Source: Lucinisca nassula (taxonomy: Eukaryota > Mollusca > Bivalvia > Lucinida > Lucinidae). Taken from it: a DNA stretch of 64,000 nt. Within the stretch, counting starts at the first letter, position 1. The number at the start of each line of letters is the position of its first letter. Below, one piece after another: positions 1-12,400 of this stretch. The notes under the pieces were generated by a model. The model did no database searches. It had not been told where the DNA came from and saw only the letters and a list, made by a program, of their open reading frames with translations. The stretch is taken from the NCBI GenBank assembly GCA_963580285.1, contig OY757010.1, positions 69,593,659 through 69,657,658 on the forward strand, in the 5' to 3' direction. The position numbers were made by a program, and so were the translations under genes.

Positions 1-196
1 AATTCTTTATGTACAATGTCAACATGTCCTACACCTATTACACTGGATCCATTATGCCATTATATTCACCAAGAATCCTTACTATTTCACAGGAGTCTAT
101 TACTGATCCAATGGCTTTCACACAGCAGACATCTATGAATATCATTTTTTAGGGTTATATCTCCCTGAAAGCATAGCCATTCACCTTAATACTGTT

Positions 197-406
197 TTAA
201 CCCATTTCAGACTGGAAATCCCTAAACAGGTAGCCTGTTAAACAGTGCAGGCCCAGATCAGACGCCAAAGAATGTTTGCTAAAAGTCTAAAAGTTCTGTC
301 ATTTTCAAAAAAAAATGGTGAAAAAACAACCTGACATCTCTAAATTTTGAAATGGACTCCTGCTGTATATAAGGAGGAAGATTCCACTTGGTACTAAAAG
401 GGTTAA
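197..406. mobile_element. Family-P element, half palindrome lost
   Basis: ttaacccatttcagactgga to ttggtactaaaagggttaa. The left arm of the core (aacagtgcaggcccagatca) is present; most of the right arm is deleted. Confidence 0.75.
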
Positions 407-977
407 TACTATTTATTGCATTTTGTATTAGTTTGTCCCTCTTCTGACCAACAACAGGGTGTATAAAATCTCCCTATTGATTGTTGAAGGACAATTGTAT
501 CAACATTTCCTAACAACCAATTTAGGCTGTTTGAAGAAAATCACTGTTTATTTTCTGGCTTGTTTTCTGTTTATTTAGACAATTTACTTCAGTTGAAGGG
601 CATAAATAAAGTAATTTGAGCTTGATTTATTAACAAAATTGATTTGTAAGATCAGAATAAAGGTCATCAAGTCCTGGCAAAGAGAGAGGGTTTTGTTCCA
701 TCTGTTTTTTTTTGTGTGTTTGCATAGGCTTGTGCTGCAATCTTCAGTGTCCGACCATAAAATTCCTGTACTGAAAGCAAACAGTGTAGACCCTGATCAG
801 ACGTAGCATTCTGCGGCTTCTGATCTGGGCCTACACTGTTTGCCAAGCCAAACCCATGATTCCAGCCCAGATTCTACAGATACCCGGTAACCCTTTTATG
901 CACTGCGATAAAATTCTATAAATATCAGTGATAGTCACATGGGCTCGAGCACTAACTGAGGTTTGGTCCTTATAACT

Positions 978-1287
978 TGTTTTTGGTTTTTGTTTGATTT
1001 GAGGTTTAACGTCCCCGTCAACACTGGAAAGCTCATTTTGGAGACGTTGCTTCCAATTTTGTGGGACTTTTACCCGACATTGAGATAAAATGACATATCA
1101 AGCCCTGTCGCCTAATGAAACCAATAGGGTTTATTGGCATGGACGGTCCACCTCGCACCGTGATTCATGGACAGGCTTAGATCCTCTAAGCGGTTTACCA
1201 GTACTAGTGTGCGGGCTGGATTCAGCTCTGCGTAGAAGCATCATGCAGCCCATATATTTCTTCAAGCCCCTATGGGCGGGGGCTGCT
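978..1287 (-). mobile_element. SINE-A copy 1
   Basis: About 300-bp element whose 3' end on the minus strand is gacgttaaacctcaaatcaa followed by a CAAA-type tail. The 5' end is gcccccgcccatcggggctt. It is flanked by the 13-bp direct repeat GGTCCTTATAACT (965-977 and 1288-1300), evidence for target-primed retroposition. Confidence 0.93.
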
Positions 1288-1387
1288 GGTCCTTATAACT
1301 AAACAATCAACCCAAAAACATGTTGTGGGAACCATTTTTGTTAGAATTACATTATTGTGGTGATTCTGCCACACTGTACCTTGTGTT

Positions 1388-1575
1388 TAGTACCAGAAAC
1401 CCCAAAACCGGTAGCATGGCAAACAGGTCTGGCCCAGATTAGACGCCGCAGAACACGGCGTCTGATCAGGGCCTCCACTGTTTGCAAAAAGTTTAGCCAT
1501 TTCCAAATAAATTTTGAAGAAAACACAACCTGACACCCCTAACTTTTGAAATGGAATTCTGAGGTACACAAAATG
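1388..1575. mobile_element. Family-P element, right end missing
   Basis: gtaccagaaaccccaaaacc, core with GACGCCGC / CGGCGTC arms and tgcaaaaagtttagccattt. The sequence stops matching after aaatggaattctgaggtac. Confidence 0.75.
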
Positions 1576-1988
1576 GTTATGAATGGCTGCTTCAAGTTTT
1601 GAACTGCCCCACACCAACCAAGGAAAAGGAAAGACAGTGTGTACCTTTAGGTCTAAGTATAATAATTATAATCTATTATAGGCTCTAAATACCCTATGAA
1701 AATATTGCTATATTTCTTGTTCCATCAATTATAATGATTATCTGTCATAAAAATGTCAGCGGAGGTTGACAACAATAAATCACCTGTCATGTACCAGCAA
1801 AGTGTATTATGTCATCAGAGAGTCTACCAACATGTAGCTACATACTTTACTTTTTATTGTCATGCCTATTAAAAAAAGTCTACTGAGCTGAACATTTAAC
1901 ACAGGCATGGTGATGTTATGAGGCAATAGTAATTGTATAGCTAAATAAAGAAATGACTCAATAAAAAAGGTATTACATGTATATATGA

Positions 1989-2282
1989 TTTTTTGTTTGT
2001 TTGATTTGAGGTTTAACGTCCCCGTCAACACTGTAAATGTCATTATGGAGACGTTGCTTCCAATTTTGTGAGACTTTTACCCGATATGATATCTCAAGCC
2101 CTGCCGCCCAATGAAACCAATAGGGTTTATAAGCATGGGCGGTCCGACTCTCGCACCGCTTTGCCCGGGCAGGTTTAGATCCTCTAAACGGTTTACCAGT
2201 ACTCAGTACGGGTCGGTTTCAGCTCTGCATGGAAGCATCATGCAGCCCACCTGTTTCTTCAAGCCCGGATGGGTGGGGGCCG
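1989..2282 (-). mobile_element. SINE-A copy 2
   Basis: Same element and orientation as the copy at 978, flanked by the 14-bp duplication ACATGTATATATGA (1975-1988 and 2283-2296). A run of about 26 T follows. Confidence 0.93.
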
Positions 2283-2382
2283 ACATGTATATATGAATTT
2301 TTTTTTTTTTTTTTTTTTTTTTAAATAAATTACTACAAAATATCATTTGATGCAGAAAATCCAGAATTTGCTATTTGTTTGA

Positions 2383-2570
2383 TTAAGCCTTTTTGTACCA
2401 AATGGAATCTTCCTCCTTTCATATAGCAGGAGTCCATTTCGAAATTTAGGGGTGTCAGGTTGTGTTTTCTTCAAAATTGATTTAGAAAATGGCTGAACTT
2501 TTAATCTGATCTGGGCCTGCACTGTTTGCCTAGGTATCCCTTTAGGGGTTTCCGGTACTGAATGGGTTAA
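2383..2570. mobile_element. Family-P element, reverse orientation, core deletion
   Basis: ttaagcctttttgtaccaaa to ccggtactgaatgggttaa. Only one arm of the palindrome remains (tctgatctgggcctgcactg). Confidence 0.75.
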
Positions 2571-3227
2571 GGCTTAACATCTACATCAACATTATTTAGG
2601 TCATTTTGTAGAAGTTGCTTCCTTACCCAACACTGAGATCATATGAAATGACATCTCAATCCCTGCCGCCCAATGCATGGAGCTTTGTTGAATTCAACAC
2701 TTATCAGTTGTGATCAGTTGGTTGACATTTAACTTTAAGGAAGGAAATAAGTAGAAATCACACCTCACTGAGGCACACTTTTTAGATCAGATTAATTCTC
2801 CAGCAATTAAACAAATCAATTGTGAGCAGTTACTGTTGATTCTACCTATTTAAATTTAATGAACCTTGACTTTAATGGTCACACTTAAAGAAGTGACACC
2901 TTTATTAAAAACTGCTCATTCATGGCACATATATAAAAACATATGACCAAGTGATTCTATCTATCTATCTTCTTATAGAACAGAACAGAACAGAACAAGA
3001 ACTTTATTTTGTAAATCAATCTCAGGCCACTCACAGGTGGCATAAGAGAAAAAATTTTGACATAATATATCAACAGAAAATACTACTGAGTCGGTCATAT
3101 CTGGCCATTACCTCAGTTGCCTATTCTATGCCATATTTGGATGCGGCTGATGTCATTGTGCAGTAGTCAAGATGATATTTCATACTGGTAAAAATGATAG
3201 ATTCTTTTTCTTGTATATTCTTTGTTA

Positions 3228-3365
3228 GGCATCACGAAAACACACCTATATAGTTTTGAACCCCACTTTTATATAATAAAACTGGGGTTTACAGGGGTAA
3301 ACCTTTTTTTATTATTTCTGCTCTAAATATAGACTGTTGGTACTCGTTAGAACCGCCTTGAGTAA
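3228..3365. mobile_element. Family-S half element
   Basis: catcacgaaaacacacctat, gaaccccacttttatataat and ttggtactcgttagaaccgc: the right half of family S in reverse orientation, ending in the core, 55 bp before C2 exon 1. Confidence 0.7.
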
Positions 3366-3419
3366 TTAATTTTTTTCTTTTTTAAAATACTTTTTAAAAT
3401 ACTGTTCTTTATGTTTCAG

Positions 3420-3470
3420 GTCAGCTGAAGATCTCTGCTTATATGAACTTTGGGCTTCTAACTGTACATG
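3420..3470 (+). CDS. C2 domain exon 1
   Basis: The exon follows a pyrimidine-rich acceptor ending tttcag and precedes a gtaagt donor. It enters with one base of a codon already used and leaves with one base. It reads QLKISAYMNFGLLTVH, matching the first strand of an RGS3-type C2 domain (QLK...L.VHV). The upstream exon supplying the first base of the initial Gly is not visible in bases 1-3419. Confidence 0.8.
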
Positions 3471-6400
3471 GTAAGTTTTTCATACAGTTCATGCCATTTC
3501 TCTTGCTGAATATTCAGTTTAGCCACACCCATTTTTGACTTTGAACCAATCAGATAACTTGATGTAATTTATTCCTACAAATTGAATGTCAAAAAGTGTA
3601 GATCCTGATGAGATGGAGGAGCCATCTGATCTGGATCTACACTGTTTCCAAAGATAGGGGTTGTCGTGAACAGCAAGATAAGATTTAAATAATATCTAGA
3701 ACTGTTAGACCAGGACCTGTGATATTGGGAGTTAGTCCCATTTACATTGTGCAGATTCCATAAAAATCATATGATTTATAATTTACAAATGGCAAAGTAA
3801 CATTTTGGAATCTTAGTCTGACAGCTTGTGCATGTCTTACATAACAATTAGGGTAATTACTCTGTAATATTTCCCTACTTTTTCACATTTGTTTGCAGTA
3901 TTTTTTGTAACAATTGCAGAATAGTCTTCCTTATTGCTCCATAAAAGCCTTTGTTGTGGTTACTTATCAGAACTGCCTCAGGGAGGCGGTTCTAATGAAT
4001 ACCCCCAACATAGGTTTTTATTGAGAATTGCCAAAAATTATCCTCCAGTGATCACAAAATACTTACCTTATCTGTTCCTACTGCTTGAGAAATGACTCTT
4101 TAAACAATATAGGTAATTCAGCATTAGAAAGTATGTACCTAAGCAAACAGTGTCGCCAGATACCGCCAGCTGTTCCTTGGCAGAACATTTTGTAGTAAAT
4201 TGTACTTGTTCAAACTTTAGAACAAGTACTGTAATGTCCTAAGTATTGGGGTGGACATGCCTAAGCAAACAGTGTAGACCCAGATCAGACTGTTCAGGGT
4301 CAACAGTTTGCCATTCCGACTTCACTTTTTGGACTGCGAAACCAATTTGTTGTAATTTTAGGAGAATAACAGCAAGTCTACCCAGGTATTAGAATTTATA
4401 GGATTGTTTATGGTTTGGTAAAGAAATATATTCATGTATTGGTCTGTTTCTTTCAGTGGTCCGAGGGAGACAACTAGCCACCAAGTGGAAGTCTTTGTGC
4501 GATTCATTTGTTAAGGTAAGCTTTAGTTATCTTTCCTAGATATACTCTACATTTTTGGGAAGTTTGAACAATTTTTAATTCCATGTAAATGAGCATTATA
4601 GAGTGAACGATAAAACCCCCACCCAAAAAAAAACAAGAAGTAAATAGATGTCAGTCTTGTTCTAAATGCACCATTAACCGATTTTATACTGAATGGATTT
4701 GTTTGAATTGAGGTTTAACATCCATGTCCACACTATTTAGGTCATTTTGGAGACATTGGTTCCAATTTTGTGGGACTTTTACCTGTCATTGAGATGCAAT
4801 GACATCTCAAGCCCTGCCGCCCAATGAAACCAAAAGGCCTATATGCATATAACGATCTGAATCACATATTTGCCTGGGCAGAGCGGTTGACCAGTACTCG
4901 TGTGTGGTCAGTTTCAGCTCTGCATCGAAGCCCCATGCAGCCCATCTATTTCTCCAAGCCCTGATGGATGAGGGCGTGTATACTGAAATATACATCAGGA
5001 GTTCATGGTGTCATGTTCAGTTATTTTAGAATCTGTTTAGAACACATTGAAATGCCTGTTAACAGGGAAGGCTCTGATTAGATACCACATTCTATGGTGT
5101 CTGATCAGGGTCTACCTTGTTTGCCAGCAACCTGTTTTGGGGTTTCCTGTATAAAACAGATTAACCCATTCAGTACCAGAAACCCATAAAGGGGTACCTT
5201 GGCAAATGGTGCAGGCCCAGATCAGATGCCGCAGTACACAGCATCTGATCTGGGCCTACACAGTTTGCAAAAATTTAAGCCATTTCCTGAATAAATTTTG
5301 AAGAGTTCAACACAACCTGTCACCCCTAAATTTTGAAATGGACTCCTGCCATATGTAAGGAGGAAGATTCCATCTGGTACAAAAAGGGATAAGACATCTG
5401 ATTAAAGGCATTTATTCTTAGACAGTAGGACACACCGTGTGTTCATAATTGTTTTATTGCCCCCTGTGATATACTCTCTGTAGCAGATCAAAGGTGGCCT
5501 TTAATAGGACTATTAGTAGCTCTTGTTGAACCCCTGGCTGAGGCACTTAAGGGAAAAATCAATAAGATACACTCTAGTCAACAGTTAATAAGCTATTGAT
5601 TTTCCCAAGGAGGCCCCTTACCTGGTGAAGACAGAGGATTTCTCTTCAGTCAGCACTGAGGGCTACATAATATTATGTAATGAAATGATAGTCCTCAATA
5701 ATCAAGAATAAATGCCTTTAAGTTTACATTGATTTTTAAGACAGAGATAACAACAGCGTTTTGTTTTTCAGATGACTATTATCCCAGATGATGGGAAAAA
5801 GCCAAAATGTAAGACGGACATTGCTAGAGATACAAACAATCCTTTGTTTGAAGAGAAATTCTCATTGTAAGTATAGTAAATTTCACTATACAGTAAAAAT
5901 TTAGTGAAATTTAGACCACTTTAAGACCACTTTTGAACAGTCCCAAAGGTGGTCCCTGACCAGAGGATACTACATGCAAAAAATGCAAAGAAAGCATAAC
6001 TGCAATCTAATAAATAAGCTTTTAAAAGCAGAATTAGTCTTCATTTAAGATGGTCTTAAAAGTGGAATTTCACTGTATTTTAATAAACATAATATATTGA
6101 AATTCCACCACTAAAATTCTGCTTAAAAAGGCGTATTTGGTAGGTTACAGTTATTGTTTCTTTGTGTTTTTCTGCATACCTTGTTCTCTGGTCATAGACC
6201 CCCCCCCCCCCTTGTGACTGGTCAAAAGTGGTCTTTAAGACCACTTTTGAACAGTTCAAAAGGTGGTCTTAATATAGGAATTTTCTGTATTAAAAAGGTG
6301 TTAGTTTTGGTTTCATTATTTTATCTGCACCCAGTGTGCTCTGGCTAGGGGATTCAAAATTGGTCTTTTTGAACAGTTCCAAAGGTGGTCTTAATATAGC

Positions 6401-9400
6401 AGTTTGGTGTATTTTAGCTGCCACAGTGTGGACTGTGGAACTATATGGAAAACTGTAATAGGTCTGGGGTTGGGGGTGAGATGCCTTAAGGTTCAAATTA
6501 TGCTACTGTCATAATTTGGAGGTAACTGCTTGTATGAAGTCCATTAACTTGCCATTTAGATAATTAAAGGATTATTATCAGATAAGTAAGTGTCATAATG
6601 TTCATTATCACATATTAGGTATATTTCATGTATTATATAAATAAACTACAGGACAACCTAAGCTTTATGGTAGCTAAGATTTCTGCTTCTAATTACTCTC
6701 TTATCATATATAAGTGACACTTCCTCCATTTGCCCCCTCATTATAGGGGATCATCTCTGATAAGAGAAGCTGTACACTGTTAAAACAAAGAGTGAAAGAA
6801 GGGCAGATTAGCAAGTTCCCCTCCTGATATTGTTCCTGTATCTAAGATCTGATATTAGGGCTAGTGGTTATTGTTTGTTCAATGACAGCTTGGAGTAAAA
6901 CTGTGCATATTAACATGGTTAGGAATTCTAATGTATCACAACCTCTTTATTTATAAATTTAAAGATGGATTCCAAAATATGTAGATTGTAAATGGGTATA
7001 AGCCTGCCCAGGAAAGTGTGGATAGGTAAACTGACCGGCTCAAAAATGACACAAACAGTGTTGACTGGGCCGTTAAACTCCAGTACAAACAAAAACTGTT
7101 TTATTTATTTTATGATAGGAATAGCAGTCACCAGCCCCAGTCAGACTGGACATATCAATTTCTTGGATTAAATTTGAAATAAGCTGTGAGAACTGCATTA
7201 CCATAAATTTATATTGCTAATTCAGTGTCAGTACTAATTAGCATCTTGTGTGGTTCCAATTAAAGACATATCATCATAGCATATGATAGGCTGTGTCCAG
7301 TAAAAGAGGGAGGTAGAAAATTAGCTCCAGCTGTACTGTTATTAACACTTCTTCAAGCCAAATAAGTTTTGGAAACTTTAACCCTTGCAACCCTGGAGAT
7401 GGTTTCAGATACCTATGCAAACAGTGTAGATCCTGATCAGATGGCTTCATCAGGATCTACACTGTTTGTCATTCAGTTTGCGAATTTGAATAAATAAATT
7501 ACATTTAAGCATTTTGATTGGTTGAAATGGAAATGGGTGTGGCTAAATTAATTTATGCAGTGGGTTAAGGGTTAAACTGTGTTATAATGAAAAGTGCATG
7601 TGACGTCTCATCAGGGTATGCTTGTGATTCTGACTAAAGTCCTGAGATTTACTCTAATCTCAGGGTATGCTTATGTTTCTGACTAAAGTCCTGAGATTTA
7701 CTCTAATCTCAGGATATGCTTGTGATTCTGACTAAAGTCCTGAGATTTACTCTAATCTCAGGGTATGCTTGTGATTCTGACTAACGTCTTGAGATTTACT
7801 CTAATCTCAGGGTATGCTTGTGATTGTGACTAAAGTCCTGAGATTTACTCTTATCTCAGGGTATGCTTGTGATTCTAACTAAAGTCCTGAGATTTACTCT
7901 AATCTCAGGGTATGCTTGTGATTCTGACTAAAGTCTTGAGATTTACTCTAATCTCAGGGTATGCTTGTGATTCTAACTAAAGTCCTGAGATTTACTCTAA
8001 TCTCAGGGTATGCTTGTGATTCTGACTAAAGTCCTGAGATTTACTCTAATCTCAGGGTATGCTTGTGATTCTGACTAAAGTCTTGAGATTTACTCTAATC
8101 TCAGTAAGTATGGACATGTCCAAATGCAAAGATGGAATAGTCCATATTAGAACATCAGGGGTTAAAAGGGTTAAAAGAAGCCTCCATCAGAAATGACATT
8201 TTCAGAATAATATACATGTATTATTACTTATACCATTTACAGTGAACTGAATGATGAGGACGTTAACAAAAGATTGTTGATATCAGTATGGCACAGAGAT
8301 CTGAATGCTGGGTATGTATCATCTTTTGTTTGCTTTAACACATTCTATCTTGTCCCCCAGGAGATTGGGTGTAGGGGTGGGGTGAGGACCTTAACAAAAG
8401 ATTGTTGATATCAGTATGGCACAGAGATCAGAATGCTGGGTATGTATCATCTTTTGTTTGCTTTAACACATTCTGTCTTGTCCCCCAGGAGATTGGGTGT
8501 GGGGGTGGGGTGAGGACGTTAACAAAAGATTGTTGATATCAGTATGGCACAGAGATCAGAATGCTGGGTATGTATCATCTTTTGTTTGCTTTAACACATT
8601 CTGTCTTGTCCCCCAGGAGATTGTGGGGGGTGGGGGGAGGTGAGGGCCTTAACAAAAGATTGTTGATATCAGTATGGCACAGAGATCAGAATGCTGGGTA
8701 TGTATCATCTTTTGTTTGCTTTAACACATTCTGTCTTGTCCCCCAGGAGATTGTGGGGGGTGGGGGGAGGTGAGGGCCTTAACAAAAGATTGTTGATATC
8801 AGTATGGCACAGAGATCAGAATGCTGGGTATGTATCATCTTTTGTTTGCTTTAACACATTCTGTCTTGCCCCCAGGAGATTGTGGGGGGTGGGGGGAGGT
8901 GAGGGCCTTAACAAAAGATTGTTGATATCAGTATGGCACAGAGATCAGAATGCTGGGTATGTATCATCTTTTGTTTGCTTTAACATATTCTAACTTATCC
9001 CCAAGGAGGGACTGGGGATCACACTTGTTTGCATACCTGTAACTACATGTATTAAATTTGGGTGATGTCACTGTTGGTATATCTGTGCCAATACTTAGGA
9101 TCATTACGGTAATGTTCTAGGAAATTTCTAAGTGTGCTGGTGTCTCATTATGGCAAATACCGTAATTATATTCATAATAAGACATGTTTATTTATGAATT
9201 AAGAAACAAGACAAACTTCTGTCCTAAATCTTACAACTAATATTTGTACTGAAGAGTGGACTTCTTTGTTTAGAACCTGTAGGCTGGCAGTATCCCTTTT
9301 GTTCTGACACCTGATTAATATTGAGGTCAGTGTAAAATAATACTATCAATGATAGAGACAGTTTTAATGAAGTAATATCCTTCTATAGAAATTGCTTAAG

Positions 9401-12400
9401 ACTCCTCCAATACTAATATGTCAAACAAGGGCCTTTGTCAGGTTTTGGGGTTTGGCACTTGATAACAAGGGCTTTTGTTACTGATAAGAGCTGGTGGGAC
9501 AACTTAAGAAAAGCAACTTTTTGATTTTATATACATCCTACATTGTAACTTGGTAGTAGTGGGGTTGGGGAGCTTCCATATCTGCTTGTCTCCCATATTT
9601 CCCATCTCCCATGTTTTCCATCTCCTTGTGACAGGGGCAGAAATGAAAAAAAAACACAGAAAAACAGGATGCAGTCTAAGGGAGATAATGCAGCATAATG
9701 AAAATCATTTGAGTTATCTTGATAAGTTGGCTTAAGGAGCTTATAGTCAACAGAAAGTTCAGTAGCAAGTGGCTTCAGGATGATTGTTTTACAATAAGAA
9801 ATCACAAGTTGTTTTCATAATTAAATGAAAATACAGGCTTATGTTTTGGTTCCCAGGGAAATTCAAGATTTATCCACAGATCACTTGATAAGGTAGTTAA
9901 AGATATTTGAAATAATTAACCCTTTTTGTACCAAATGGATTCTTCCTCCTTATATATAGCAGGAGTCCATTTCATAATTAAGGGGTGTCAGGTTGTGGTT
10001 TCTTCAAAATTTGGTCAGAACATGGCTGAACATTCTGCAAACAGTGTAGGTCCTGATCAGACGCCGCATTCTGCGACGTCTGATCTGGGCCTGCACACCC
10101 GTTTTGGTTTTTTTTTTTTTTTTGGTTTGGGTTTTACGGCCCTATCAAGATTATTTCACTCATATCGAGCCGATCGTTAATCAGAGGTGGGCGAAAACCG
10201 GAGTTCCCGGAGAAAAACCACCTGACCTTCCGTTGCAGAACTTGGCGTCTCACACGTGGCCCGAGCGAGGCTCGAACCTACGGCGGTGAGAGACCTAATG
10301 ACTAAGAGTCAGCGCTCTTATCCACTAGGCCACGGCGTTTTGGGGTTTCTGGTACTAAATGGGTTAAGAGATTTTTTGCCACAAACAAAGTTGATTACTT
10401 CTGAAAATGAAAGCTGGATATGGTGTCAAATTTTATATTTTGGCTGCAAAATCTTGCTCAGTGCAAAGAAGTGTAGACCCTAATCAGACAGATTTGATCA
10501 GGATCTGCAATATTTGTAGGAGCAGTCTGATCTGGATCTAAACTGATCGCTGAGGCTTATTTTATGACTTTTTGGTGGCCTCATATTTTGAATAAATACA
10601 GAATTTGAATTAAAATAATCTCTTAATATCTTTCTTTTGCAGAGTGAATGAATTCCTAGGATGCATGTCATTTGGCATCAGGCATTTGACGAACCCCAAG
10701 AAGGTAAATAATTTTGTTTAATTGTTTGGAGTTGACAGCCCAGTCAACACCATTTAGGTCATATCAAGCTGGTTAGTTTACCTAACTACTCTTTTCCTGA
10801 GTAGGTTTGTGGATAAGCTGTTAAATATACACTGCACATTGGGCAATAATAATTTCTATTTACCGTAAAAATCCTAAAAATTCTGACAACTTGAGGACTT
10901 GCTGTAATTCTCCTTAAATTTTAATAATTTTGTTTCACGATCCAGCAAGGAGTCCAAAAAGTGCAAATGGAATGGCAAAAAGTGTAGATCCTGATCAGAC
11001 TGCTTCTTGAGGAGCAGTCTTATCTGGGTCTGCACTGTTTGCTTAGGCCTGTATGTCCCAGTACTTAGGATCATTATGGTATTGTGAACACAAATGTTAA
11101 TTTTCAACTATAAAAATATTTTTAAATTAAAATTGGTCTTACTCATCATACAAACATGGTTTGAAGTGCCCCCAGTGAGTCGGTTTTGATGGATACCCAC
11201 AACTCCCTACGTTTTCGTCCTGAAACAAGTTACTTATTGGGTTCCTGACAAACTTAGATTGCAGGAAATGACACAGTTTATACAAGAACTATAGTTGTGG
11301 CAGCAGTGTGGCAGAGTCAAAGGTGTCCCATAACTTGTTGATACTAAAGTTGCTGACTTAGTTCGCAGGAATTTGTATTTCATTATTATTTTTAAATGAT
11401 ATGGAGTTTGTTCTAAGCATGCAAAAAGACTGCAGCACAGACAATTAAGCCTGTTTTTCTGCAACAATTACAGTGAAATTCCACTATTAAGACCACCTAA
11501 AATTAGGACCAATTCTGCTACAAAAAGTTTATTTTGAAGGGTACACTTTATTTTTCTTTGTACTTTCTGCCTACAATGACCAAAAGTGGTCTTTAAGGAA
11601 TTTTACTGTATTTAATGACTGAAAAAACATCAAAAGGGTGTCATCCGCTCTGGAATGTTGCTTGACCCTTTAAGGGTTAGAAAGGACAAAAGGTGTTCCT
11701 TTCTGTGTTGGTTTACCAACATACATGATTTAATGAAATAATCTAAACTCCAGTTCGTTTTTATTCTGCAGGAGGTGAATGGCTGGTACTACCTGTTGAC
11801 CGAGGACCTTGGTAGAAAGAAGCACCTTCAGGTGTCACAGAGGTTCAATCCCCAGCTTAAAAGTAAGTACAATTGCATGATTAACTTCTCAGTAATCAAA
11901 CATGGATGCTCATATAACCAGAGGTTTTGAAGTTTAAGCATGTTGAATTAGCGTGACGTTACATCAACGTTGATCCAACATTGCCAACTTGTATCCCCAT
12001 CCCTGCTGGGTTGAAACTAGTAATGTTACTTTCAGTTTGAAATGTAACAATTCAAAAAGTTTTGAAAGCGTAATTCCAGTTAAGGGGGGAGTAAATAGAA
12101 CAATTGATAATTGTTTTCAATTCTTTTAAGGTATCTATATTAAGTATATTGTCGGTACTTGTTAAAATTGCTTCATCTTAACCATTTTGTACCAGACACT
12201 CCAAAACGGGTACCTTGGCAAACAGTCCAGGCCCAGATCAGACGCCGCAGAATGCGGCGTCTGATCAGGGCATACACTGTTTGCAAAAAGTTAAGCCATT
12301 TCCCAAATAAATTTTGAAAACACAACCTGACACCCCTAAATTTTGAAATGGGCTCCTGCTATACATAAGGAGGAAGATTCCATTACGTACAAAAGGGTTA

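Noticed and set aside
7612..8101. CRISPR-like regular array
   Set aside because: The units are contiguous and whole; there are no unique spacers. It is a simple tandem satellite in a eukaryotic intron.
8561..8993. Unspliced ORFs running across several exon-array units
   Set aside because: They translate intron and exon together; only the spliced reading of each unit is consistent with the C2 domain.
10255..10335. tRNA gene on the minus strand
   Set aside because: It is the head of SINE-B: the same body occurs at four other places, and a direct duplication flanks head plus body.
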